Assembly (NCBI RefSeq): GCF_014645695.1
Contig: NZ_BMMF01000005.1
Span: forward strand, 173,797 to 237,796
DNA length: 64,000 nucleotides
Reading direction: 5' to 3'
From: Salinarimonas ramus
GTDB taxonomy: Bacteria > Pseudomonadota > Alphaproteobacteria > Rhizobiales > Beijerinckiaceae
This document shows positions 54,898 through 64,000 of this stretch, one piece after another (position 1 is the first letter of the stretch; each line of letters opens with the position of its first letter). The notes below the pieces were generated by a model. That model was not told where the DNA came from, made no database searches, and was given only the letters and a program-made list of their open reading frames with translations. Made by a program: the position numbers and the translations under genes.

Positions 54898-56202
54898 ATG
54901 GCTGGGCTCGACGTGCAGGCGATCTCGCATCAAGTGGAGCACGACCCCTGGCTGGTCGTACTCTCGATCGTCGTCGCCATGCAGGGGGCGTATGTCGGGC
55001 TCGCGCTCGCAGGGAGGGTCGCGGCGGCGGAGGGGGTGCGGCGGCGCGTGTTCATCGGGGGCGCGGCCGCGACCTTGGCCGTGGGCATCTGGTCGATGCA
55101 CTTCATCGGCATCCTCGCCGCCGCCATGCCCGTGCCGGTGGACTATCTCGTCGTGCCCACCGTCGTCTCCTTCCTGGTCTGCGTCACGGTGATCGGCGCA
55201 GCCATGGTGCTCGCCGCCACCGACCTGCCGGCGAGCCTGCGCATCGGCGCGGGCGGGCTCGGCATGGGGGCCGGCATCGCGTCCATGCACTACATCGGCA
55301 TGGGCGCGCTCGCCGGCGCCATGAGCATGAGCCATGCGGCGGGAGCCGTCGTGCTGTCCGTCGCGCTCGCGGTCGCGGCCTCCATGGCGGCCTTGTGGCT
55401 GTGCTTCGAGGCGCCGCGCCAGACGCTCGGAGCGTCGGCCGTCGCCATGGGGCTCGCCGTATCGGGCATGCACTACACGGCGATGGCCGGCATGAGCGTG
55501 CATGCGCAGGCCGCGGCGGCGCCGAGCCGCTTCGCCTCGAGCCTCTCGCCGGACGGGCTCGCGCTCACCGTCGCCCTCGTCGCCTTCGCCGTCTCCGGCG
55601 CCTTCCTGATGACGCTCACTCCCGACCGCCGGCGCGCCCCGGAGGCGGCGAGAGCACCCGAGCCGGCCGACACCGTCGAGGCCGCTTCCGAGGCGAGCGC
55701 CCCCGTCGCCGCATCTGCCGGCCCTGCTCCCGAGGCTGCCGTTTCTCTTCAGCCCGAGCCAACCTCCGAGCCTGCGGCGCGCGAGCCGGCCTCTCGGGCG
55801 ACGCCGCTGGGCGGCGCGGGCGCGCCGGCCCGCCGACCCCTGTCCACGATCACGGTCGAGCGCAACGGCGCGGCCCTTGCGCTCCCCGTCGCCGCGATCC
55901 GCTGCGTGCGGGCGAACGCGCACTACACCTACGTCCGCGACGAGACGCAGGACTATTTCTGCGGGCTGTCCATCGGCGAGGCCGAGGCGGCCCTCGATCC
56001 GGCGCGCTTCCTGCGGGTCCACCGCAGCCACATCGTCAACCTCGATCACGTGATCGCCGTGCGCAAGGCCGGCGACAACGGCGTCGTCGTCCTCGACGGC
56101 TGCGGCACGCTCCCCGTCGCCCGCGCGCGCCTCGCGGGCCTGCGGCGGCGATTCGAGGAGGGGGAGGCCCGCCGCGCGCGACCGCTGGATGCGGCGGAAT
56201 AG
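54898..56202 (+). CDS. coxC: MHYT-LytTR membrane regulator of the cox cluster (CoxC/CoxH-like)
   Basis: A 434-residue regulator. The N-terminal half (about 15-240) is a seven-helix MHYT sensor with three signature repeats (SMHFIG, SMHYIG, GMHYTA), whose Met/His/Tyr residues are thought to bind copper and sense CO, O2 or NO. A Pro/Ala/Glu linker (about 245-310) leads to a LytTR DNA-binding domain (320-420: RCVRANAHYTYVRD, FLRVHRSHIVNLDHV). This architecture is that of CoxC and CoxH of Afipia carboxidovorans. It lies directly upstream of coxM, and TTCGTGC repeats in the gap are its likely site. The coxC label is by architecture and position; coxH is the alternative. Confidence 0.85.
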   Translation: MAGLDVQAISHQVEHDPWLVVLSIVVAMQGAYVGLALAGRVAAAEGVRRRVFIGGAAATLAVGIWSMHFIGILAAAMPVPVDYLVVPTVVSFLVCVTVIGAAMVLAATDLPASLRIGAGGLGMGAGIASMHYIGMGALAGAMSMSHAAGAVVLSVALAVAASMAALWLCFEAPRQTLGASAVAMGLAVSGMHYTAMAGMSVHAQAAAAPSRFASSLSPDGLALTVALVAFAVSGAFLMTLTPDRRRAPEAARAPEPADTVEAASEASAPVAASAGPAPEAAVSLQPEPTSEPAAREPASRATPLGGAGAPARRPLSTITVERNGAALALPVAAIRCVRANAHYTYVRDETQDYFCGLSIGEAEAALDPARFLRVHRSHIVNLDHVIAVRKAGDNGVVVLDGCGTLPVARARLAGLRRRFEEGEARRARPLDAAE

Positions 56203-56221
56203 GTCAAGCTCCCTGACGCAC

Positions 56222-56269
56222 TTCGTGCAGCCGACCCCGCATTTCGTGCGCGGCCTCGGGTTTTCGTGC
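56222..56269. promoter_or_regulatory. Three TTCGTGC direct repeats upstream of coxM
   Basis: TTCGTGC occurs at 56222-56228, 56243-56249 and 56263-56269, starts 21 and 20 bp apart, i.e. on one helix face. The first two sit in GCAYTTCGTGC contexts. TTGAAC at 56278-56283 may be the -35 of the cox promoter, so the repeats would lie around -45 to -90. LytTR-domain activators bind short direct repeats with about 21-22 bp periodicity. Binding by the MHYT-LytTR protein is inferred. Confidence 0.6.
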
Positions 56270-56365
56270 ACGAGCCATTGAACCACCCCTCTCCTCTCTG
56301 GACCCTTTCGAAAAAGACGGAGCATGCTCCGCACGCAAGGGTTGGAACAGCTGAGGAGGACCGGC

Positions 56366-57232
56366 GTGATACCCGCCAATTTCGCCTATCACCGGCCGAG
56401 CACGATCGAGGAGGCCGTCGGCCTTCTCGCCTCGCTCGGCGAGGAGGCCCGCGCGCTCGCGGGCGGCTTCAGCCTCATCCCCATGATGAAGCTGCGCCTC
56501 GCCGCGCCCGAGGCGCTCGTCGACCTCTCCCGCATCGCCGCCCTGAAGGGCGTGCGCGAGGAGGGGCCGGAGATCGTCGTCGGCGCCATGACCACGCAGC
56601 ATCAGCTGATGTCGGACCCGATCATCGCGGCCAAGGTGCCGCTGATCCCGGAGACGTCCGCCGTCATCGCCGATCCGCAGATCCGCTATCGCGGCACGCT
56701 CGGCGGCAACGTCGCCAACGGCGATCCCGGCAACGACATGCCCGCCGTGATGATGACGCTCGACGCCACCTACGTGCTCGCGGGCCCCAACGGGACGCGC
56801 TCGGTCAAGGCGCGGGGCTTCTACGAGGGCGCGTACTTCACCGCGGCCGAGCCCGGCGAGATCCTCACCGAGATCCGCATCCCCACGCCCGCGCCGGGCG
56901 CCGGATACGCCTACGAGAAGCTCAAGCGCAAGGTCGGCGACTACGCCACGGCGGCCGCCGCCGTGCAGCTGACCATGAAGGCGAGCACGGTGGAGACCAT
57001 CGCCATCGGCCTCACCAACGTCTCCGAGACGCCGCTGCTCGCGCAGGACGCGATGACCATCCTCGCCGGCTCGCGGCTCGAGCCGGAGGTGGTCGACCGC
57101 GCCGTCGCCGCCGCCGAGGCGATCACCAACCCGGCCTCCGACGGGCGCGGCCCCGCCGAGTACCGCACCGCCATGGCCGGGATCATGCTGCGCCGGGCGC
57201 TCGCCCGCGCCGCGTCTCGCGCGCAAGGCTGA
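56366..57232 (+). CDS. coxM: Aerobic CO dehydrogenase, FAD-binding medium subunit
   Basis: A 288-residue flavoprotein subunit, exactly the A. carboxidovorans CoxM length when started at GTG 56366, which follows GAGGAGG and gives [20 protein letters not shown] contacts are the [11 protein letters not shown] and [14 protein letters not shown] loops. It carries electrons from the 2Fe-2S clusters of CoxS to the quinone pool. It is the first structural gene of the operon; an upstream ATG at 56324 would add 14 residues across the ribosome site. coxS follows 11 bp later. Confidence 0.95.
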   Translation: MIPANFAYHRPSTIEEAVGLLASLGEEARALAGGFSLIPMMKLRLAAPEALVDLSRIAALKGVREEGPEIVVGAMTTQHQLMSDPIIAAKVPLIPETSAVIADPQIRYRGTLGGNVANGDPGNDMPAVMMTLDATYVLAGPNGTRSVKARGFYEGAYFTAAEPGEILTEIRIPTPAPGAGYAYEKLKRKVGDYATAAAAVQLTMKASTVETIAIGLTNVSETPLLAQDAMTILAGSRLEPEVVDRAVAAAEAITNPASDGRGPAEYRTAMAGIMLRRALARAASRAQG

Positions 57233-57243
57233 GGGGAGAGACC

Positions 57244-60155
<2,912 letters not shown>

Positions 60156-60255
60156 CGCGGAGGTCGGTGAAGCGAGGCGCGTCGTCTTTCCTTCCCTGTA
60201 GTGGAAGGAGAGCAAACGGCGCGCCGGCCAACCACCGTTTCGAGGAGAGTAATCC

Positions 60256-61131
60256 GTGACCGCCCCCCTCGACCGCGAGGCCATCGCGGAGCGTCTCGCC
60301 GCGACCGGCTACGTGCCCGATCGCGACCTCGCGACCGCGCTGGCGCTGATGCAGCGGCTCGGGCGCCCGCTCCTGCTCGAGGGCGAGGCGGGCGTCGGCA
60401 AGACGGAGATCGCCAAGGCGCTCGCCGAGATCCACGGTACGCGCCTGATCCGGCTGCAATGCTGGGAGGGGCTCGACCGCGCCGCCGCGCTCTACGAATG
60501 GAACTACCAGCGCCAGCTCCTCGCCATCAAGGCGCGGGAGGGGCACGACGCGAAGGTGGTGGAGGCGGAGATCTTCTCTGAAGCCTACCTGCTGGAGCGC
60601 CCGCTGCTCGCCGCCATCCGCCAGGAGACGGCGCCCGTGCTCCTCATCGACGAGATCGACCGGGCGGACGAGGAGTTCGAGGCCTTCCTGCTCGAGCTCC
60701 TCTCCGATTTCCAGGTGACCATCCCCGAGCTCGGCACGATCACGGCGACGAGCGTGCCGCACGTGATCCTCACCTCGAACGCCACCCGCGAGCTCTCGGA
60801 CGCGCTCAGGCGGCGCTGCCTCTACCATTACGTCGACTATCCCGCGCCCGACCGCGAGGCGCGCATCCTGCTCGCGCGGCTTCCCGCGATCGATACGGCG
60901 CTCGCCACCCAGATCGCCCGCTTTCTCGCCAAGCTGCGGAAGGAGGACCTCGCCAAGGTCCCGGGCGTCGCCGAGAGCCTCGACTTCGCGGCGAGCCTGG
61001 TCGGCCTCGCCGACCTGCGCGAGGATCCCGACGCGGTGCGCGACGCGCTGATCGCGCTCCTCAAGACGCGCGAGGACCGCGCGCGCCTCGCGCCCCAGGT
61101 GATCGCGCGCCTCGTGGAGGCGAGCGCGTGA
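60256..61131 (+). CDS. coxD: CoxD, MoxR-type AAA+ ATPase for CODH maturation
   Basis: A 291-residue AAA+ protein. The Walker A is EGEAGVGKTEIAKALAE, the Walker B is VLLIDEIDRADEEFEAFLLE, and LTSNATRELSDALRRRCLYHY is the sensor/arginine-finger region. CoxD is membrane-associated and needed for assembly of the CuSMo(O)OH centre. The GTG at 60256 follows GAGGAGAGTAA. The 100-bp gap after coxL shows no terminator. The stop overlaps coxE by 4 bp. Confidence 0.95.
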   Translation: MTAPLDREAIAERLAATGYVPDRDLATALALMQRLGRPLLLEGEAGVGKTEIAKALAEIHGTRLIRLQCWEGLDRAAALYEWNYQRQLLAIKAREGHDAKVVEAEIFSEAYLLERPLLAAIRQETAPVLLIDEIDRADEEFEAFLLELLSDFQVTIPELGTITATSVPHVILTSNATRELSDALRRRCLYHYVDYPAPDREARILLARLPAIDTALATQIARFLAKLRKEDLAKVPGVAESLDFAASLVGLADLREDPDAVRDALIALLKTREDRARLAPQVIARLVEASA

Positions 61132-62336
61132 GGCCCGCTCCCGCCGCCATGCCCGAGATCGACGTCCCCGCAGCGATCCGCGGGCGGCTCGCCGGCTTCG
61201 TGCGCAGCTTGAGGATGAACGGCTTTCCCGTCGGCCTCGCCGAGAGCCGCGACGCGCTGGCGATCCTCGCCGAGGCCGATCTCGCGCGCCCCGCCGCGCT
61301 GATGCCGTCACTGCGCACGCTCTTCGCCTCGCGCCCGTCCGATTGGGAACGCTTCCCGGAGATCTACGCCGCCTATTGGCGCGCGCGCCGCACCGGCATG
61401 CGCGTGACCACGTCCGGCGCCTCGCGCACGGGCGGGCTCGACATCCGCTCCTGGCCGGGGCCGCAGGCGAAGCCCGCGATCGAGGGCGTGCCCGATCGCG
61501 TCACGCGGACCGACGAGGCGGAGGACCACGCGGCGGAGAGCGGGGACGAGGCGGGCAGCCGCCGCGCCGGCGGCTCGCGGGTCGAGAGCCTCGCCCACAC
61601 CGATTTCCGCCACCTCACCGATCCGGCCGAGATCGAGGCGGCGCACGCGCTGGCCGAGCGGCTCGCGAGGCGCATGCGCACGCGGCTCGTGCGGCGCGAA
61701 CGCATCGCCCGGCGCGGCCGGCGCATCGACCTGCGCCGCACCCTCGCCCGGGCCGTGGAGCACGGGGGCGAGCCGATCGACCTCGTGCGCCGGCGCCCGC
61801 GCGCCAAGCCGCTCAAGCTCGTGATCCTGCTCGACGCGTCGGGCTCCATGAGCGTCTATTCCGCGACCTTCGTGCGCTTCATGCACGGCGTGCTGGCCGG
61901 CTTCGCCCGCGCCGACGCCTTCGTCTTCCACACGCGGCTCATCCAGGTCTCGCAGGCGCTGCGCGAGCGCGACCCCGTGCGCGCCGCCGAGCGCTTCGCG
62001 CTCCTCGCCCAGGGCTTCGGCGGCGGCACCCGGATCGGGGCGGCGCTCGAGACCTTCAACCGCGCCTACGCCTCGCGCACGCTCACCTCGCGCACGGCGG
62101 TGATGATCGTGTCGGACGGCTACGACACCGGCGAGCCCGAGGTGCTCGCCCGCGAGATGGCGCGGCTGCGGCGGCGCGCGCGGCGCGTGATCTGGCTCAA
62201 CCCGATGCTGGGCTGGCGCGACTACGCCCCCGCCGCCCGCGGCATGCGCGCGGCGCTGCCGCATGTCGATCTCTTCGCCCCCGCCCACGATCTCGCGAGC
62301 CTCGCGGCTCTCGAGCCGGAGCTCGCCCGCCTGTGA
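61128..62336 (+). CDS. coxE: CoxE, VWA-domain CODH maturation protein
   Basis: A 402-residue protein with a C-terminal von Willebrand A domain; the metal-ion-dependent adhesion site is LLDASGSMSVYS (about 240). The middle has Arg-rich helices (ERLARRMRTRLVRRERIARR). CoxE works with the AAA+ CoxD, like other MoxR-VWA pairs, in maturing the Mo-Cu cofactor. The start GTG overlaps the coxD stop and the end overlaps coxF (GTGA), so D-E-F are translationally coupled. Confidence 0.94.
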   Translation: MRPAPAAMPEIDVPAAIRGRLAGFVRSLRMNGFPVGLAESRDALAILAEADLARPAALMPSLRTLFASRPSDWERFPEIYAAYWRARRTGMRVTTSGASRTGGLDIRSWPGPQAKPAIEGVPDRVTRTDEAEDHAAESGDEAGSRRAGGSRVESLAHTDFRHLTDPAEIEAAHALAERLARRMRTRLVRRERIARRGRRIDLRRTLARAVEHGGEPIDLVRRRPRAKPLKLVILLDASGSMSVYSATFVRFMHGVLAGFARADAFVFHTRLIQVSQALRERDPVRAAERFALLAQGFGGGTRIGAALETFNRAYASRTLTSRTAVMIVSDGYDTGEPEVLAREMARLRRRARRVIWLNPMLGWRDYAPAARGMRAALPHVDLFAPAHDLASLAALEPELARL

Positions 62337-63193
62337 ACGCGCCCGTGATCACCCCACCGCCGGAGACGATGCCGATGACCGATCCCCAGGACGTCCTCTC
62401 CCTCGTCGCCGCCATGCGGGCGAAGGCGGAGCCCTTCGCCGTCGCGACCGTGGTGCGCACGGTCTCGCTCACCGCCGCGAAGGCCGGCGCCAAGGCGATC
62501 ATCCGCGCCGACGGCACGATCACCGGCGGCTGGATCGGCGGCGGCTGCGCCCGCGGCGCGGTGCTGCGCACGGCGCGCCAGGTCATCGCCGACGGCGAGG
62601 CGCGGCTCGTCTCGGTGCAGCCCGAGGAGCTCCTCGCCGATCTCGGCATCGCGCCCGGCGACGAGCGCGACGGCGTACGCTTCGCCGCCAATCGCTGCCC
62701 GTCGAAGGGCACGATGGACGTCTTCGTCGAGGCGGTGCTGCCGCGCGCCCAGCTCGTGATCTGCGGGGCGACGCCGGTGGCGAAGGCCTTGTGCGATCTC
62801 GGCCGGCGCATGGGCTACGAGACGGTGGTGCACGCCCCCGAGGCCGATCTCGACGCCTTCGCCGCGCCCGATCGGCGGGTCGCGGGATATGCCGTCGACC
62901 GCGAGGCGGCGCAGACGCGCTTCGTCGTCGTCGCGACCCAGGGCGCGGGCGACGCGACCGCGCTGCGCGCCGCGCTCGAGAGCGATGCGGGCTACGTCGC
63001 CTTCGTGGGCTCGCGGCTGAAGGCGGCGGCTCTGCGCGAGGAGATGATCCGCGCGGGACTGCCGCAAGCCGCCTTCGAGCGCCTGCACGCCCCCGCGGGG
63101 CTCGACATCGGGGCGATTACGCCCGAAGAGATAGCGATGTCGATCCTCGCCGAGATCACCGTCCTGCGCCGGCGCGGCCAACGCGCGGCGTGA
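62333..63193 (+). CDS. coxF: CoxF, XdhC/CoxI-family CODH maturation protein
   Basis: A 286-residue XdhC/CoxI-family protein. The N-terminal domain has GGWIGGGCARGAVLRTA and the C-terminal Rossmann domain has VICGATPVAKALCDLGRRMGY. XdhC proteins bind molybdenum cofactor, sulfurate it and insert it into hydroxylases. Start GTG 62333 overlaps the coxE stop; an ATG a few codons on (MPMTDPQDVL) is an alternative. Its place after coxE agrees with coxF of the A. carboxidovorans cluster. Confidence 0.92.
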   Translation: MNAPVITPPPETMPMTDPQDVLSLVAAMRAKAEPFAVATVVRTVSLTAAKAGAKAIIRADGTITGGWIGGGCARGAVLRTARQVIADGEARLVSVQPEELLADLGIAPGDERDGVRFAANRCPSKGTMDVFVEAVLPRAQLVICGATPVAKALCDLGRRMGYETVVHAPEADLDAFAAPDRRVAGYAVDREAAQTRFVVVATQGAGDATALRAALESDAGYVAFVGSRLKAAALREEMIRAGLPQAAFERLHAPAGLDIGAITPEEIAMSILAEITVLRRRGQRAA

Positions 63194-63233
63194 GAATCGA
63201 AGAAACACCCGAAGAACGAGGAAGGAAGACGCC

Positions 63234-63806
63234 ATGGACATGAAGGACAGCCAGCGCATCGCCGCGCCCCGGGAAGTCGTCTGGGCCGGCCTCAACGATC
63301 CCGAGGTGCTCAAGCAGTGCATTCCCGGCTGCGAGACCATCGAGAAGGTCTCCGACACCGAGATGACGGCGAAGGTCACGCTCAAGATCGGCCCGGTGAA
63401 GGCGACCTTCAACGGCAAGGTGACGCTTTCCGACCTCGATCCGCCCAACGGCTACGTCATCTCCGGCGAAGGCGCCGGCGGCGCCGCGGGACACGCCAAG
63501 GGCTCGGCCAAGGTCGACCTCGAGGCGGCGCAGGGCGAGGACGGCGCCGAGGAGACGATCCTCCATTACGACGTGAAGGCCCAGGTCGGCGGCAAGATCG
63601 CCCAGCTCGGCGGGCGCCTCATCGACGCCACCGCCAAGAAGCTCGCCGGCGAGTTCTTCACGAAGTTCGGCGAGGTCGTCGCGCCTCCCCCGCCCGAGCA
63701 GGAGGGCGAGACGATCTCCGGCACGAGCGGCGAGGACGCGCCGAAGAAGGGCTGGTTCTCCGGAATGTTCGGCAAGAAGGACAAGGAGGCCCCGGCGGCG
63801 GAGTGA
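63234..63806 (+). CDS. coxG: CoxG, SRPBCC-type CODH membrane/quinone adaptor
   Basis: A 190-residue SRPBCC (START-like) protein: PREVVWAGLNDPEVLKQCIPG and GPVKATFNGKVTLSDLDPP form the hydrophobic-cavity fold. The C-terminal part is Pro/Glu rich and ends KKGWFSGMFGKKDKEA, an amphipathic tail suited to membrane docking. CoxG anchors or feeds CO dehydrogenase at the membrane, passing electrons to quinone. It is the last cox gene here; coxH, coxI and coxK are not found. A hairpin follows it. Confidence 0.93.
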   Translation: MDMKDSQRIAAPREVVWAGLNDPEVLKQCIPGCETIEKVSDTEMTAKVTLKIGPVKATFNGKVTLSDLDPPNGYVISGEGAGGAAGHAKGSAKVDLEAAQGEDGAEETILHYDVKAQVGGKIAQLGGRLIDATAKKLAGEFFTKFGEVVAPPPPEQEGETISGTSGEDAPKKGWFSGMFGKKDKEAPAAE

Positions 63807-63821
63807 TCGCGCCCTGCGGAG

Positions 63822-63864
63822 GCATCCCGGTCGGTCCCGGAGCACGACCTCCCGACCGGGATGC
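63822..63864 (+). terminator. 13-bp perfect hairpin after coxG
   Basis: GCATCCCGGTCGG (63822-63834) and CCGACCGGGATGC (63852-63864) are perfect inverted copies around a 17-base loop, 15 bp after the coxG stop. It probably ends the cox transcript, although no T-run follows. Confidence 0.55.
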
Positions 63865-63901
63865 TCGAGAGCATCGAGCGGCAGTCCGGACTCGAGCGGA
63901 G

Positions 63902-64000
63902 ATGATCGTCATGCGCGGGTATATCGGCCTCATCCACAAGGACGGCGACAGCGATTACGGGGTGTCCTTTCCGGACCTGCCCGGCTGCGTCACCGCGGGC
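63902..64000 (+). CDS. HicB-type antitoxin, N-terminal part (cut by window end)
   Basis: The first 33 residues of a HicB-fold antitoxin: YIGLIHKDGDSDYGVSFPDL then PGCVTAG, the signature of the second, phage-type HicB group. The ATG at 63902 or 63911 (MRGYIG) is the start. No hicA gene lies in the 95 bp upstream; if present it follows outside the window. It is separated from coxG by the hairpin and belongs to a different unit. Confidence 0.82.
   Translation, partial: MIVMRGYIGLIHKDGDSDYGVSFPDLPGCVTAG

Noticed and set aside
56324-56365. ATG 56324 as coxM start
   Set aside because: It would place the GAGGAGG ribosome site inside the gene; starting at GTG 56366 gives the exact CoxM family N-terminus and length.

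Overview
The window comes from a very GC-rich alphaproteobacterial chromosome, most likely of the Hyphomicrobiales (Rhizobiales). This rests on a tyrosine-type DivL pseudokinase, a TsaE-AmgK fusion followed by murU, the flgE-flgK-flgL-flaF-flbT-flgD-fliQ flagellar order, DUF2336 and DUF2125 proteins, and a form I aerobic CO dehydrogenase cluster whose subunits match the Afipia (Oligotropha) carboxidovorans type in size and motifs. Genus and species cannot be fixed from sequence alone. I see no rRNA, tRNA, CRISPR array, transposase or phage gene. No gene-free stretch exceeds 300 bases.

Layout: 1-5195 holds cell-cycle, cell-wall-recycling and c-di-GMP genes (divL 3' end, tsaE-amgK, murU, a receiver-GGDEF protein). 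At 5200-7102 lies a compositionally softer accessory patch: an AvcD-like anti-phage deaminase and a divergent small ORF sharing a 68-110 bp promoter region, depending on the deaminase start. From 7184 to 13532 come acuI, purH and, leftward, nfu, a shortened HicB-like protein, rutE-like, tsaB, rimI and an acyltransferase. The flagellar block 13690-18947 runs leftward from flgE to fliQ. A hydroxyproline-type catabolic operon (19116-22903: DapA-family lyase, proline-racemase-family epimerase, GntR regulator, enolase-superfamily dehydratase) starts behind a 20-bp palindrome. Then come aroC, ribB and an MFS carrier.

The translation block 26770-34606 is rimP-nusA-ylxR-infB, then rbfA-truB. From 34651 to 47372 there is a mixed region: an MFS carrier, a degenerate SDR, an orphan polyamine-binding protein, a higBA toxin-antitoxin pair, an aminotransferase, two DUF2336 paralogues, a 1079-residue ammonium-transporter/HAMP-like/PAS/GGDEF/EAL fusion, an AT-richer island with a 52-residue Cys protein and an MNT nucleotidyltransferase, and an L,D-transpeptidase. 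Housekeeping resumes at 47589-54696 (coaBC-dut, Rrf2-cysK, zapE, chaC-like, DUF2125, an exported hypothetical).

The right end, 54898-63806, is a complete-looking CO-oxidation operon: an MHYT-LytTR membrane regulator, then coxM-S-L (FAD, Fe-S and Mo-Cu subunits; CoxL carries the AYRCSFR form I motif) and the maturation/accessory genes coxD-E-F-G. Between the regulator and coxM sit three TTCGTGC direct repeats at 20-21 bp periodicity, just upstream of a TTGAAC element. This is the spacing expected for a LytTR-domain activator, and I consider it, with the Amt-GGDEF-EAL fusion and the AvcD-like patch, the most interesting content. A HicB-type antitoxin begins at the right edge.
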